Below, one piece after another: positions 16,898 to 27,077 of a DNA stretch of 64,000 nt. Position numbers and translations under genes: made by a program. Location: assembly GCA_016875395.1 (NCBI GenBank), contig VGRF01000013.1:1-64000 (forward strand). The letters run 5' to 3'. The DNA comes from Deltaproteobacteria bacterium (GTDB taxonomy: Bacteria > Myxococcota_A > UBA9160 > UBA6930). Within the stretch, counting starts at the first letter, position 1, and each line of letters opens with the position of its first letter. A model generated the notes under the pieces. The model was not told the origin of the DNA. It worked only from the letters and a program-made list of their open reading frames with translations, and searched no databases.

Positions 16898-19342
16898 ATG
16901 CGACGCACGTCGGCTCCGGCGCTCTGCGGCGGACTGCTCACCGCGCTTCTTGGATGGACGGATGCGACCGCGCAGGCCGCATTCACGGACCAGACCGCCG
17001 CCGCCGGCTTGGTTTACTCGGTTGCCACGGCATCAGACGCGCCCGGCGTTCCCATGTGGGGCGGCCTCTCGGTCGGAGACTTCAACAACGACGGCTTCCC
17101 GGACTTGTTCGTCGCGTCGGGCGGCGGCAGCGCCGATGCACTGTTCATCAACCAGGGAGATGGCACCTTCGTCGACGAAGCGGCGGCCTGGGGACTCACC
17201 GACCTCCACCGCGGAAACGGCACCGCTGTCGGCGACTACGACGGCGACGGCGACCTCGACTTGTACGTATCGAGCGCGGGCCCGATGAGCGGACCGGTCG
17301 TGGCTGGCGCAAACCGCCTCTACCAGAACAACTTCGCGCAGGGCTCGGCGACGTTCACGGAAGTCGCCGCCGCAGCCGGGGTCGCCCTCACGGCGCCCAC
17401 GGACGCGACGGTGTTTCCGTTCGGCGTTGCCTTCGGCGACTACGACCTCGACGGCGATCTCGATCTGTTCGCCTGCAACTGGCGCCCCCCGACCTACCAG
17501 TTCCAGGACGGGAACCGGCTGTTCCGAAACAACGGCGACGGCACCTTCACCGATGTGACGGTTGCCGCGGGCGTGCTCGCGGACTTCGCCGGCTTCTCAC
17601 CGCGCTTCGCCGACATGAACGGCGATCGCTACCCGGAGTTGATCATCGCCGCCGATTGGGTGGGAAGTAAGTACTTCCGCAACAACGGCGACGGAACCTT
17701 CTCCAACCTCGCACCGGGGAACGGAACCGCGCTCGATCAGAACGGCATGGGCAGCACGATCGGCGACTTCAACCGCGACGGTCGCTTCGACTGGTACGTC
17801 ACGTCGATCGAAAACGCCCAAGGAAACTTCCTCTACGTCAACCAAGGCAACCACACGTTCTCGGCGCTGCCGGCAGCGAACGGCGCGAAGAACGGAGGCT
17901 GGGGCTGGGGCGCGACCGCACTCGACGCGGATCACGATGGCTTCGTCGACATTGCGGAGACCAACGGCTGGTTCAACGGGATCTACTCGAATGACCCGGC
18001 GTATCTGTTCCGCAACAACGGCAACATGACCTTCACGGATGTCGCAGCTAGCTCCGGCTTCGTGAACACTTCTGGCGGCCGCGCGCTCGTCACGTTCGAC
18101 TACGACCTCGACGGGGACCTCGACCTCGTGATGTCGACGAACGACAACACGGTCGGCGGGCCAATCTTCCTGTACCGCAGCGAGCTGTCTGGCTCGAACG
18201 CGAACTGGCTCGAGCTCTCGCTCTCTGCGGCCGGTCATCCGGGGATCGCGGCGAACGGCGAGGGGAGCATCATTCGCATCTCCGCGGGCGGCGCTTTCCA
18301 GTACTTCAATCTCGCCGGCGGTTCGAACTTCCTTGGCCAAGGCGAGCTGATCGCTCACTTCGGTCTTGGCTCCGCCACGAACGTCGACGAGATCGCCGTG
18401 ATGTGGCCGAGCGGTACGACGACCGTGCTCACCAACGTCGCCGCGAATCAGCGCGTGCTCGTGACTCCGCCCGCCACCTTCACGCCCGCGCTCAGGGTCG
18501 CGGACGCGTCGCTCTCAGAAGGAAACGCGGGCACGACCAACGCAGGCTTCGCGTTGACCCTCTCCGCTGCGGTCGGGTCGGACGTGGTCGTCGACTACGC
18601 GACTCTCGATGGGACTGCGACCGCGGCCGGCAACGACTACGTGCCGGCGATCGCTCAGGCGACGATTCCCATGGGAGCTACGACCGCGTCGATCGACGTC
18701 GGCATCCTCGGAGACGTCACCCCGGAGCTGACGGAGACGTTCCAGGTGCAGATCACTGCAGCGCCTGGCACCGCGGTCCTCGACGGGACTGCCACCGGCA
18801 CGATCGTCGACGACGACGGGACGCTGCTGCACGAAGAGTTCGATGACGGCGTTCAATCCTGGATCGCGACCTCCGGGACGTGGACAGAGATTGGCGGCGC
18901 GCTGAACGGCTCCGCGGCATCGGGCTTGGCGCGAATCTCCTCCCCGGCAACTTGGTCGCCTTCCGGACTGTCCGCCTGCTTGGTCTGCACGGTGGAGACT
19001 CAGATGACGCTCGGCGGGCAAGCGAAACAGGCCGACATCGCGGCGTGGAGAACCGGGTGGACCAACTTCATCTCGGTGACCGCGAACGCCCAGAGGAAGC
19101 GTTGGGAGCTCCTGGAGGTGAGGAACGGCGTGACGGTGCAGAGCCGCCGCTTCAATCAGACGATCCTTCCGAACGTCGCCTACAACCTGCGCGTGGAGCA
19201 CACCGGCGCCGCAGTCCGCGTGTACATCAACGGAGTCCTGCGGTTGACCCTCATACCGACCCAGCCGCTCGTGGCGGGCGATGTCGGAATGCGCGTCTCG
19301 TCGGGCATGACGGCAAAGTACGAGTTCGTGAAGATTTACTGA
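16898..19342 (+). CDS. Secreted FG-GAP/VCBS-repeat protein with ASPIC/UnbV and Calx-beta domains
   Basis: An 814-residue protein with a signal peptide (cleavage near ATAQA, about residue 27). About seven Ca-binding FG-GAP repeats follow, with loops such as DFNNDGFPDLF, DYDGDGDLDLY, DYDLDGDLDLF and DFNRDGRFDW (about residues 45-420). Next is an ASPIC/UnbV domain (GLGSATNVDEIAVMWPSG), a Calx-beta domain (about 540-630; SLSEGNAGTTNAGF ... DDDG) and a jelly-roll-like C-terminal segment (about 640-814; AVRVYINGVLRL). It is probably an extracellular or surface adhesion or scaffold protein; T2SS export is conceivable, as T2SS genes are nearby. AAAGG precedes the ATG. Confidence 0.88.
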   Translation: MRRTSAPALCGGLLTALLGWTDATAQAAFTDQTAAAGLVYSVATASDAPGVPMWGGLSVGDFNNDGFPDLFVASGGGSADALFINQGDGTFVDEAAAWGLTDLHRGNGTAVGDYDGDGDLDLYVSSAGPMSGPVVAGANRLYQNNFAQGSATFTEVAAAAGVALTAPTDATVFPFGVAFGDYDLDGDLDLFACNWRPPTYQFQDGNRLFRNNGDGTFTDVTVAAGVLADFAGFSPRFADMNGDRYPELIIAADWVGSKYFRNNGDGTFSNLAPGNGTALDQNGMGSTIGDFNRDGRFDWYVTSIENAQGNFLYVNQGNHTFSALPAANGAKNGGWGWGATALDADHDGFVDIAETNGWFNGIYSNDPAYLFRNNGNMTFTDVAASSGFVNTSGGRALVTFDYDLDGDLDLVMSTNDNTVGGPIFLYRSELSGSNANWLELSLSAAGHPGIAANGEGSIIRISAGGAFQYFNLAGGSNFLGQGELIAHFGLGSATNVDEIAVMWPSGTTTVLTNVAANQRVLVTPPATFTPALRVADASLSEGNAGTTNAGFALTLSAAVGSDVVVDYATLDGTATAAGNDYVPAIAQATIPMGATTASIDVGILGDVTPELTETFQVQITAAPGTAVLDGTATGTIVDDDGTLLHEEFDDGVQSWIATSGTWTEIGGALNGSAASGLARISSPATWSPSGLSACLVCTVETQMTLGGQAKQADIAAWRTGWTNFISVTANAQRKRWELLEVRNGVTVQSRRFNQTILPNVAYNLRVEHTGAAVRVYINGVLRLTLIPTQPLVAGDVGMRVSSGMTAKYEFVKIY

Positions 19343-19350
19343 CGACGGTC

Positions 19351-19386
19351 AGCGTGCCGCGCGCGACGCATCGCGCGCGGCACGCT
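19351..19386. terminator. Bidirectional hairpin between convergent genes
   Basis: A perfect 16-base stem (19351-19366 with 19371-19386) with loop CGCA, between the stop of the plus-strand FG-GAP gene and the stop of the minus-strand pmbA; the right arm touches the pmbA stop codon. It is very GC-rich with no U-tract on either side, so it may act as a barrier hairpin rather than a textbook terminator. Confidence 0.7.
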
Positions 19387-20747
19387 CACTCGCCCGCGAT
19401 CGTCATCCGCGCGATGCGTAGGCTCGGCGCACCGAGGGATCCGAGGAAGCGCGTGTCCGCGGCGATGGCCTCGATCTGCTCGAACATCGTGCCGAGATTC
19501 CCCGCGATCGTGATCTCCTGAACCGGAAACGCGCGCTCACCGCGCTCGATCCAGAAGCCGTGGGCGCCGCGCGAGAAGTCGCCGGTCACCGCGTTGAAGC
19601 CGTGGCCGAACATGCCTGTCACGAGCAGCCCGCGTTCCATGCCGCGGATCAGCGTGTCGAGATCGCCCGCGCCGGGCTCGAGCCAGAGGTTCGTGGGCGC
19701 CGCGGTCGGCGCGCTGGCGGCGGAGCGCGCGGCGTTGCCCGTGGTCGTCAGGCCGAGCTTGCGCGCGGAGTAGGAGTCGAGTAGCCAGCTGCGCAGCACG
19801 CCGTTCTCGACGAGCACGTTGCGGCGCGTCGGCTGGCCCTCGCCGTCGAAGGGCTTGCTGCCGAGTCCGGCGCGCACGCGGCCGTCGTCGACGATCGTGA
19901 CGCGCTCGCTCGCGACGCGCGCTCGCATCTTCTCGCGCAGGAACGAGCTGCCGCGGTAGACGCCGTATCCCGAGAGGCAACCGACGAGGTTGCCGAGCAG
20001 GTCGCGCGCGGAGGGCGCATCGAAGATCACCGGCACTTCACAGGTGGGGACGCGCCTCGCGCCCAGCCGCGCGAGTGTGCGCTGCGCCGCGATGCGGCCC
20101 ACTTCCTCCGGCGCGTCGAGCTTCGAGGCGTGCCGGCTCGCGGTCATCCACCACGAGGTCTGCATCTCACCGTTCTCCGCGGCGACGGGCTGGGAGAACA
20201 TCGAGTGTGAGGCCGTCTCGTAGCCGCCTGCGAAGCCGGCGCTCGATCCGTAACAAATGCTCGTGCGCGCAGCGTTCGCGCTCGAGCCCTCGGAGTTGGT
20301 GATGCGAGCGTCGAAGCCTCGCGCCGCGTCCTCCGCCCGCTGAGCGCGCGCGATCCAGTCCGCGGTCGTGAGCGCGCGATCGGCGGGGTCGAAGAGCTCG
20401 AGATCGGGCAGGGCGCTCGCGAAGCCGTCGCTCGGCAGCCCCGCCGTGTGATCCGGCGCCGTCGCGCGCGCGAGCGCGACCGTGTCCTCCGCGAGCCGCG
20501 CGATCGCATCGCGCGCGAGGTCGCTCGACGAAGTGACCGCACTGCGCAGGCCGCCAGCGCCGTCCGCGAACACGCGAATGCCGAGCGTGCGCTCGCGCGA
20601 CTGCTGAACTGTGTCCACTTCCTTGCCGCGCACGCGCACTTCCAGCGCATCGCTGTCCGCGAGCACCGCGTCGCACGAGTGCGCGCCCGCGGCTTTCGCG
20701 CGCTCGAGCGCGAACTGCACCGCATCGAGCCCCGACAGCTTGGTCAT
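19386..20747 (-). CDS. pmbA: PmbA/TldE-type metalloprotease subunit
   Basis: A 453-residue member of the TldD/PmbA family, the partner that forms the TldD-TldE protease, which degrades unfolded peptides and matures ribosomal peptides such as microcin B17 in enterobacteria. It lacks an HExxH motif, as expected for the TldE subunit. Visible features are FDARITNSEGSSANAART, PVIFDAPSARDLLGNLVG, the DDGRVRAGLGSKPFDGEG segment and a C-terminal GAHGFWIERGERAFPVQEIT. ATGA overlap with tldD. Confidence 0.93.
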   Translation of the reverse strand: MTKLSGLDAVQFALERAKAAGAHSCDAVLADSDALEVRVRGKEVDTVQQSRERTLGIRVFADGAGGLRSAVTSSSDLARDAIARLAEDTVALARATAPDHTAGLPSDGFASALPDLELFDPADRALTTADWIARAQRAEDAARGFDARITNSEGSSANAARTSICYGSSAGFAGGYETASHSMFSQPVAAENGEMQTSWWMTASRHASKLDAPEEVGRIAAQRTLARLGARRVPTCEVPVIFDAPSARDLLGNLVGCLSGYGVYRGSSFLREKMRARVASERVTIVDDGRVRAGLGSKPFDGEGQPTRRNVLVENGVLRSWLLDSYSARKLGLTTTGNAARSAASAPTAAPTNLWLEPGAGDLDTLIRGMERGLLVTGMFGHGFNAVTGDFSRGAHGFWIERGERAFPVQEITIAGNLGTMFEQIEAIAADTRFLGSLGAPSLRIARMTIAGE

Positions 20748-22189
20748 CGCTCGGTGCCGCCGACCGTGAGGCCGTCCACGCGAATCGTCGGGAGCCCGAC
20801 GCCGACGGGCACCGACTGCCCGTCCTTGCCGCACGTGCCGACGCCGAGGTCCAGCGCGAGATCGTTCCCGATGCGCGAGACGCGCGTGAGCACGTCGGGG
20901 CCGTTGCCGATCAGGGACGCGCCGCGCAGCGGCTCGGCGAGCTTGCCGTCGACGATGCGATAGGCCTCGCTCGCCGAGAACACGAACTTGCCGCTCGTGA
21001 TGTCGACTTGGCCGCCGCCGAACGTCTTCGCGTAGAGGCCGTTCTTCACCGAGCGCAGCACGTCCTCGGGGTCGTCGCTCCCGGCGAGCATGAACGTGTT
21101 CGTCATGCGCGGCATCGGGAGGTGCGCGTAGCTCTGGCGGCGGCCGTTGCCCGTGGGCGTGTGGCCCATCAGGCGCGCGTTCAGGCGGTCGTGCAAGTAG
21201 CCCACGAGAATGCCGTCCTCGATCAGCACCGTGCGCGACGTGGGCGTGCCTTCGTCGTCGACGTTCAGCGAGCCGCGCCGGCCAGGGATCGTGCCGTCGT
21301 CGATCACCGTGACGCCCGGCGCGGCGACGCGCTGGCCGATGCGGCCCGAGAACGCGGACACTCCCTTGCGATTGAAGTCGCCCTCGAGGCCGTGGCCGAC
21401 CGCTTCGTGCAGCAGCACGCCCGGCCAGCCGGGTCCCAACACCACGTCGAATGCGCCGGCGGGGCACGGGCGCGCGTCGAGATTCACGAGCGCGAGGCGG
21501 ATCGCTTCGTCGGCGAGCGGCTGCCAGTTCTCAGGCAGCAGGAACTCCGCGAGCTCGCGGCGCCCGCCCGCGCCCTGATAACCCACCTCGCGCCGTCCAC
21601 CCGCGCCGTGCGCGATCACCTGCACGTTGAGGCGCACGAGCGGCTGCGCGTCCGCCACCCACCCGCCGTCGCTCGCGGCGACCATCACGTTGCGGTGCTG
21701 CGTGATGACGCTCGCCATCACCTGCACGATGCGCGGGTCCTTGGCGCGCGCGTAGCGGTCGATCGCGTCGAGCAGCGCCACCTTCGTCGCGATCGGCACC
21801 TCGGTCGGTGCGAGCGCGACGGGATAGAGGTCGAGCGCGGGCTTTCCCGCGCGCACCGCCACGACGCCGCCCTGCGGCGCGCCGGCCGCGATCTCGCGCG
21901 CGGTGCCCGCGGCGACCTGCAGCGCCTCTACCGTGATGTCGTCGGCGTGCGCGTAGCCCTGCTTCTCGCCCGAGATCGCGCGCACGCCGACGCCTTGTAC
22001 TAGGTGGCGGTCGCCGCTCTTCACGATGCCGTCTTCGAGCGAGACGGAGTCCATCGTCGAGGCTTCGAAGAACAGATCCGCGTGGTCGATCTTGCCATCG
22101 AGCGCCGTGCCGAGCGCGCGCTCGAGCTCGCGTGTGCCGATGCCAAAGCGTGCGCCGAATGCGGGCGCCGAACTGTTAGGGCTGGACAT
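20744..22189 (-). CDS. tldD: TldD metalloprotease catalytic subunit
   Basis: A 481-residue protein with the zinc-binding HEAVGH at 261-266 in VLLHEAVGHGLEGD, and the strand DDEGTPTSRTVLIEDG typical of the active subunit. It forms the peptidase with PmbA encoded directly downstream (ATGA overlap). The ATG at 22189 is chosen; it overlaps the end of the preceding HAD gene by 14 bases. The N-terminus (MSSPNSSAPAFGARFG) is short of any signal, consistent with a cytoplasmic enzyme. Confidence 0.94.
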   Translation of the reverse strand: MSSPNSSAPAFGARFGIGTRELERALGTALDGKIDHADLFFEASTMDSVSLEDGIVKSGDRHLVQGVGVRAISGEKQGYAHADDITVEALQVAAGTAREIAAGAPQGGVVAVRAGKPALDLYPVALAPTEVPIATKVALLDAIDRYARAKDPRIVQVMASVITQHRNVMVAASDGGWVADAQPLVRLNVQVIAHGAGGRREVGYQGAGGRRELAEFLLPENWQPLADEAIRLALVNLDARPCPAGAFDVVLGPGWPGVLLHEAVGHGLEGDFNRKGVSAFSGRIGQRVAAPGVTVIDDGTIPGRRGSLNVDDEGTPTSRTVLIEDGILVGYLHDRLNARLMGHTPTGNGRRQSYAHLPMPRMTNTFMLAGSDDPEDVLRSVKNGLYAKTFGGGQVDITSGKFVFSASEAYRIVDGKLAEPLRGASLIGNGPDVLTRVSRIGNDLALDLGVGTCGKDGQSVPVGVGLPTIRVDGLTVGGTER

Positions 22190-22874
22190 CGCTCTCCAAT
22201 GCTTCGAGGCGGGCGGGAAGGTCGGCCAAGCTAGCAAGCTCCGTGACATCGATCGGTGTCATGCCCGCCTCGTGCGAGGCCTCGACATCGAGCTGCGCGT
22301 GGTCGCCCACGTAAACACACGCGCTCGCCGCGACGCCGAGGCGCGCGAGGCACGCGTCGAAGATGAGCCGCGCAGGCTTCGCCGCGCCGCAGTCTACGGG
22401 CAGCACGATCTCCGCGAAGGCGTCGTGCAGACCGAGCTCGCGCAGGATCGGGTGCAGGCGTTGGTCGAAGTTCGAGACGATCGCGAGCGCGCGGCCCGAA
22501 TCGCGCAGTACGGTGAGCGCTGCGTACGCACCTTCGCGCGCGCGCCAGGCAGCGCCGCGCGCGAAGTGATCCCAGAGCGCCGCGAAGTAGGCGTCGAAGT
22601 CGCGAAAGCGCGCGGTGCCGTCCGCGGCGAGAAAGGTCTCGCGCACGCGCGCGCGCCACCACGCGCGCTCGAGCTCGGCGGCACGCGCGGGCGGCTCGCC
22701 CGGATGCACGTTCGCCGGCGCCGCCGCGAACACGCGGCGGAAGGCGTCCTCGATGCGCGCGGGCGAGAGCGCGACGCCGTGCTGCGCGGCGAGGCGGGCG
22801 TAAGTGGCGCCGACCGGCTCGGCGGGAGTGATTAGGGTGCCGGCGGCGTCGAACAGAACGGCGGCGATGCGCAT
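22176..22874 (-). CDS. HAD-superfamily hydrolase (HDHD3-like)
   Basis: A 232-residue HAD protein. Motif I is LFDAAGTLITP, where the first aspartate is present but the residue two positions later is Ala instead of Asp, as in some dehalogenase- and HDHD3-like branches. Motif II is ALAIVSNFDQRL, motif III has the lysine in CGAAKPARLIFDA and motif IV the aspartate in CVYVGDHAQLDVE. A helical cap occupies about residues 20-110. The replaced acid argues against a classical phosphatase; the substrate is unknown. It overlaps the tldD start by 14 bases and probably heads that operon. Confidence 0.85.
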   Translation of the reverse strand: MRIAAVLFDAAGTLITPAEPVGATYARLAAQHGVALSPARIEDAFRRVFAAAPANVHPGEPPARAAELERAWWRARVRETFLAADGTARFRDFDAYFAALWDHFARGAAWRAREGAYAALTVLRDSGRALAIVSNFDQRLHPILRELGLHDAFAEIVLPVDCGAAKPARLIFDACLARLGVAASACVYVGDHAQLDVEASHEAGMTPIDVTELASLADLPARLEALESDVQP

Positions 22875-22905
22875 GGGCGGCGCAGCGTAGGAGCGGGGCG
22901 AGGCG

Positions 22906-23325
22906 TCAGCGAGCTGCGACTCGCGCCGGGTCGCCCAGGTCGCGGCGCTTGTACCCGTCGCAGGCGCGCTCGGTGCGAGCGATGTTCAGGAGCACCAGCT
23001 CGTATTGGATGCTCGCGTCCTTCAGCAACTCGACTTCGACCGGGGGCACGCCGCCAAGCTCTCGCGCGAGGCGTGCCCGAATCTCGGCGAGGAGTGCGCG
23101 TGGCTCGCGTCCGAGGACGCCAAACTCACCGAGCGCGAGCATCGGATGTGAGGCGCTCTCGATCCGAATCACCTCGACCAGGCGGAGCCGATCGGGACAG
23201 CGGAGCACTCGGCCGTGCACGAGCAGGAGGTCGCCGAGCTCGATCACTTGCTCCGCGTGGATGGGAGCGGCGAGCAGGGAGAGTGCGAGCGCGAGAGTCA
23301 CAGAGCGAAGTACGCGTGGGCGCAT
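22906..23325 (-). CDS. Small secreted protein with polysaccharide-export (Wza)-like domain
   Basis: A 139-residue protein with a clear signal peptide (hydrophobic run LALALSLLAAPIHAE, cleavage about residue 24). The mature part begins VIELGDLLLVHGRV and later reads LALGEFGVLGREPRALLAEI followed by VPPVEVELL. This follows the Poly_export pattern (GD start, a G-xx-G-V-xx-G-x-T-x-x-EL helix, then a p-x-V-x-V strand) of outer-membrane polysaccharide export proteins, but without SLBB domains or the C-terminal helix. The resemblance is by eye; two C-terminal cysteines might form a disulfide. It stands alone between metH and the HAD gene. Confidence 0.55.
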   Translation of the reverse strand: MRPRVLRSVTLALALSLLAAPIHAEQVIELGDLLLVHGRVLRCPDRLRLVEVIRIESASHPMLALGEFGVLGREPRALLAEIRARLARELGGVPPVEVELLKDASIQYELVLLNIARTERACDGYKRRDLGDPARVAAR

Positions 23326-23387
23326 GACGGAGAGATCGCCCGCGAACGCCGCCTCTCGCCACCTCGAACATGAAGCTGCGATGAAGC

Positions 23388-26300
23388 TCAGCGCTCGTCG
23401 GGGTCGTATCCCAAGTTCGGCGCCAGCCAGCGCTCCACTTCCGCGAGCGGCACGCCTTTGCGCGCGGCGTAGTCGCTCGCCTGGTCGCGCCCGATCGCGC
23501 CCACGTTGAAGTAGCGCGCCTGCGGGTGCGCGAAGTAGAGGCCCGAGACGCTCGCGGCGGGCCACATCGCGCAGCTCTCGGTGAGCGTGATGCCCACCTG
23601 CTCGGCGCCTAACAAGCGGAACAGCGTGCGCTTCTCGCTGTGGTCGGGGCAGGCCGGGTAGCCGAACGCGGGGCGGATGCCGCGGTACTTCTCGTCGATC
23701 AGCTCCTCGTTCGAGAGGCGCTCACCCGCGCCGTAGCCCCACTCGCGGCGCACGCGCGCGTGCAGCATCTCGGCGAAGGCCTCCGCGAGGCGATCGGCGA
23801 CGGCCTTCACCAGGATCGCGCGGTAGTCGTCATTCGCGGCCTCGGCTTTCTTCGCGAGCTCGTCGGCGCCGAGCCCCGCCGTGACGGCGAAGGCGGCGAC
23901 CGAGTCCGCGAGGCCGCTCTCGCGCGGCGCCACGAAGTCTGCGAGCGAGCGCTGCGGCGCAGCGTCGTCGTGCGGGCGCTGCTGGCGCAGCATCGGGAAG
24001 CGCGCGACCTCGCGCGTGAGAGCCTCGTCGTCGTACAGCACGACGTCGTCGCCGTCGGCGCGCGCGCGCCAGAAGCCGTAGACGGCGTTCGCGTGGATCG
24101 CGCGGCTCTTCTCCAGCTCGTCGAGCAGCGCGTTGGCGTCGTCGTAGAGGCGCTTCGCTTCGGCGCCGTACTGCACGTGCTCGAAGATCCTCGGGAACTT
24201 CCCTGACAACTCCCACGCCGAGAAGAAGAAAGTCCAGTCGATGTACGGGCGAATCTCGGCGAGCGGCACGTTCTTCAGCTCGCGGCGACCGAAGAACGCC
24301 GGCTGCGCGAGATCGTCTTTGCGCCACGCGACCTGCGTCCGCTTCGCGCGCGCGTCGGCGAGCGCGAGCAGCGGCTTCTCCTGCTTGCTCGCGTAGACGA
24401 GGCGCAGCCGCTCCTGCGCGGCGCGGTTCTTCGCGTCGAGCTCGGCGCGCTGCGCGGCGTCGAGCAGCGCGGCCGCGACGCCCACCGCGCGCGATGCGTC
24501 GTTCACGTGCACGACGGTCTGCGCGTAGGTGGGCGCGATCTTGACCGCGGTGTGCTGCCGGCTCGTCGTCGCGCCGCCGATGAGCAGCGGCTGCTGCATG
24601 CCGCGCCGCTCCATCTCCTTCGCGACGTGCACCATCTCGTCGAGCGAGGGCGTGATCAGCCCCGACAACCCGACCAGGTCGCACTTCTCGGCGATCGCGG
24701 TGTCGAGGATCTTGTCCGCGGGCACCATCACGCCGAGGTCGAGCACCTCGTAGCTGTTACAGCGCAGCACCACGCCGACGATGTTCTTCCCGATGTCGTG
24801 AACGTCGCCCTTCACGGTCGCCATCACGACTTTGCCCTTGGCCGCGGCAGCGCCCGTCGTCGCGCGCTCCCGCTCCATGAAGGGTTCGAGGTAGGCGACC
24901 GCCTTCTTCATCGCGCGCGCGCTCTTCACGACCTGCGGCAGGAACATCTTGCCCGCGCCGAACAGGTCGCCGACGTGGTTCATCCCGCTCATCAGCGGGC
25001 CCTCGATCACGGCGAGGGGACGCCCGAGCTTCACGCGCGCCTCTTCCGCGTCGGCTTCGATGAAGTCGGTGATGCCGTGCACGAGCGCGTGCGAGAGGCG
25101 CTGCTCGACGCTCGCCTCGCGCCAGGCGAGGTCGACCTCGCGCTTCTTGCCGCCGCTCGCGAGCGTGGCCGCAGTCTCGAGCATGCGCTCGGTCGCGTCC
25201 GCGCGGCGGTTGAAGAGCAGATCCTCGACGCGCTCGAGCAAGTCGGGCGCGATGTCTTCGTACACCTGCAGCTGGCCCGCGTTCACGATGCCGAAGTCCA
25301 TGCCCGCGCGGATCGCGTGGTAGAGGAACGCGGAGTGGATCGCCTCGCGCACGGCGTCGTTGCCGCGGAACGAGAACGAGAGATTCGAGACGCCGCCCGA
25401 GATGTGCGCGCCGGGGCAGCGCCGCTTGATCTCACGCGCGGCCTCGATGAACGCCTTCGCGTACTCCGCGTGCTCCTCGATGCCGGTGCCGATCGCCAAG
25501 ATGTTGGGGTCGAAGAGGATGTCCTCGGGCGGGAAGCCGGCTTGCTCCGTGAGCAGGCGATACGCGCGCTCGCAGATCTCCACCTTGCGCGCGGTGGTGT
25601 CGGCTTGCCCAGTTTCGTCGAACGCCATCACCACGACCGCCGCGCCGTACTGCCGGATGCGCCGCGCCTTCGCGAGGAAGTCGGCCTCGCCTTCCTTCAG
25701 CGAGATGGAGTTCACGACGCTCTTGCCCTGGCAGCTCTGCAGCCCGGCTTCGAGCACCTCCCACTTCGAGGAGTCGATCACGATCGGGACGCGTGCGATC
25801 TCGGGCTCCGAGCCGATCCACGCGAGGAACGTGCGCATGCACGCGGCGGAATCGAGCAGGCCCTCGTCCATGTTCACGTCGAGCAGGTTCGCGCCGCTGC
25901 GCACCTGCTCGAGCGCGACGTGCGTCGCGGCTTCCCAGTCGCCCGCCTTCACGAGCTTCCGGAACTTCGCGGAGCCGGTGACGTTCGTGCGCTCGCCGAT
26001 CATCTGGAAGTTCGAGTCGGAGCGAACCGTGATCGCGTCCATGCCCGAGAAGTGCGTGAGCCTCTCGCGCGGCTGCGCGAGCGCGCGCGGCGCGACGTCG
26101 CGCACCACACGCGCGATCGCGGCGATGTGCTCGGGCTTCGTGCCGCAGCAGCCGCCGACGACGTTGAGGAAGCCGCTCTGCGCCCAATCCGAGATGAGCC
26201 CCGACATCTCCGCGGGCGTCTCGTCGTACGCGCCCATCGCGTTGGGCAGCCCGGCGTTGGGGTACGCGCTGATCGCGACGTCGGCGAGCTGCGCGATCTC

Positions 26301-27077
26301 GGCGATGTGCGGGCGCATCTGGCGCGCGCCGAGCGAGCAGTTGAGGCCGACCAGGATCGGGCTCGCGTGGCGGATCGAGCGATAGAACGCCTCGAGCGTC
26401 TGACCCGACAGCGTGCGCCCGCTCGCGTCGGTCATCGTGCCACTGATCATGATCGGCACGCGCTCGCCGCGCTCCGCGAACACGCGCTCGGCGGCGATCA
26501 GCGCGGCCTTCGCGTTCAGCGTGTCGAAGATCGTCTCGATCACGAGGAGATGGACGCCGCCTTCGAGCAGGCCGTGGATTTGATCGGCGTAGGCATCTTC
26601 CAGCTCGGCCCACGTCACGGCGCGGAAGCCGGGGTTGTTCACGTCCGGCGAGAGCGAGAGCGTGCGATTGGTCGGCCCGATCGAGCCCGCCACGAAGCGC
26701 GGGCGGTCCGGCGTCCTGTCGCTCCACTTGTCCGCGGCGATGCGCGCGAGCCGTGCCGATTCGCGGCTGATCTCGCGCGCCAGGTGCGCGAGGCCGTAGT
26801 CGGCTTGCGAGATCGCGTTGCCGTTGAAGCTCGTCGTCCCGAGCAAGTCGGCGCCGGCGGAGAGGAAGCGCTCGTGTACGTCGACCACGAGCTGCGGGCG
26901 CGTCAGCACGAGCAGGTCGTTGTCGCCCTTCAGCGGGTGGGCGTGGTCGCGGAAGCGCTCGCCGCGGAAGTCGGCCTCCGTGAGGCCCTCCGCCTGGAAC
27001 ATCGTGCCCATCGCGCCGTCCTTGATCAGGATGCGCTGGCTCATCAGGGCGCGAAGCTGCGACTCGACCGCGCTCAC
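23388..27077 (-). CDS. metH: Cobalamin-dependent methionine synthase
   Basis: A 1229-residue full-length MetH, which transfers methyl from methyltetrahydrofolate to homocysteine via cobalamin. Domains in order: homocysteine-binding barrel (about 1-330; zinc cysteines in LVGLNCSLG and [12 protein letters not shown]), pterin-binding barrel (about 360-620; [16 protein letters not shown]), cap and B12-binding Rossmann domain (about 640-880; [14 protein letters not shown] with the lower-ligand His) and the AdoMet reactivation domain (about 890-1229; [15 protein letters not shown]). The GTG at 27077 overlaps the regulator's stop as GTGA and has AAGGAGAA upstream; an ATG ten codons in is less likely. 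The AdoMet domain is fused, so no separate activator is needed. Confidence 0.96.
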   Translation of the reverse strand: MSAVESQLRALMSQRILIKDGAMGTMFQAEGLTEADFRGERFRDHAHPLKGDNDLLVLTRPQLVVDVHERFLSAGADLLGTTSFNGNAISQADYGLAHLAREISRESARLARIAADKWSDRTPDRPRFVAGSIGPTNRTLSLSPDVNNPGFRAVTWAELEDAYADQIHGLLEGGVHLLVIETIFDTLNAKAALIAAERVFAERGERVPIMISGTMTDASGRTLSGQTLEAFYRSIRHASPILVGLNCSLGARQMRPHIAEIAQLADVAISAYPNAGLPNAMGAYDETPAEMSGLISDWAQSGFLNVVGGCCGTKPEHIAAIARVVRDVAPRALAQPRERLTHFSGMDAITVRSDSNFQMIGERTNVTGSAKFRKLVKAGDWEAATHVALEQVRSGANLLDVNMDEGLLDSAACMRTFLAWIGSEPEIARVPIVIDSSKWEVLEAGLQSCQGKSVVNSISLKEGEADFLAKARRIRQYGAAVVVMAFDETGQADTTARKVEICERAYRLLTEQAGFPPEDILFDPNILAIGTGIEEHAEYAKAFIEAAREIKRRCPGAHISGGVSNLSFSFRGNDAVREAIHSAFLYHAIRAGMDFGIVNAGQLQVYEDIAPDLLERVEDLLFNRRADATERMLETAATLASGGKKREVDLAWREASVEQRLSHALVHGITDFIEADAEEARVKLGRPLAVIEGPLMSGMNHVGDLFGAGKMFLPQVVKSARAMKKAVAYLEPFMERERATTGAAAAKGKVVMATVKGDVHDIGKNIVGVVLRCNSYEVLDLGVMVPADKILDTAIAEKCDLVGLSGLITPSLDEMVHVAKEMERRGMQQPLLIGGATTSRQHTAVKIAPTYAQTVVHVNDASRAVGVAAALLDAAQRAELDAKNRAAQERLRLVYASKQEKPLLALADARAKRTQVAWRKDDLAQPAFFGRRELKNVPLAEIRPYIDWTFFFSAWELSGKFPRIFEHVQYGAEAKRLYDDANALLDELEKSRAIHANAVYGFWRARADGDDVVLYDDEALTREVARFPMLRQQRPHDDAAPQRSLADFVAPRESGLADSVAAFAVTAGLGADELAKKAEAANDDYRAILVKAVADRLAEAFAEMLHARVRREWGYGAGERLSNEELIDEKYRGIRPAFGYPACPDHSEKRTLFRLLGAEQVGITLTESCAMWPAASVSGLYFAHPQARYFNVGAIGRDQASDYAARKGVPLAEVERWLAPNLGYDPDER

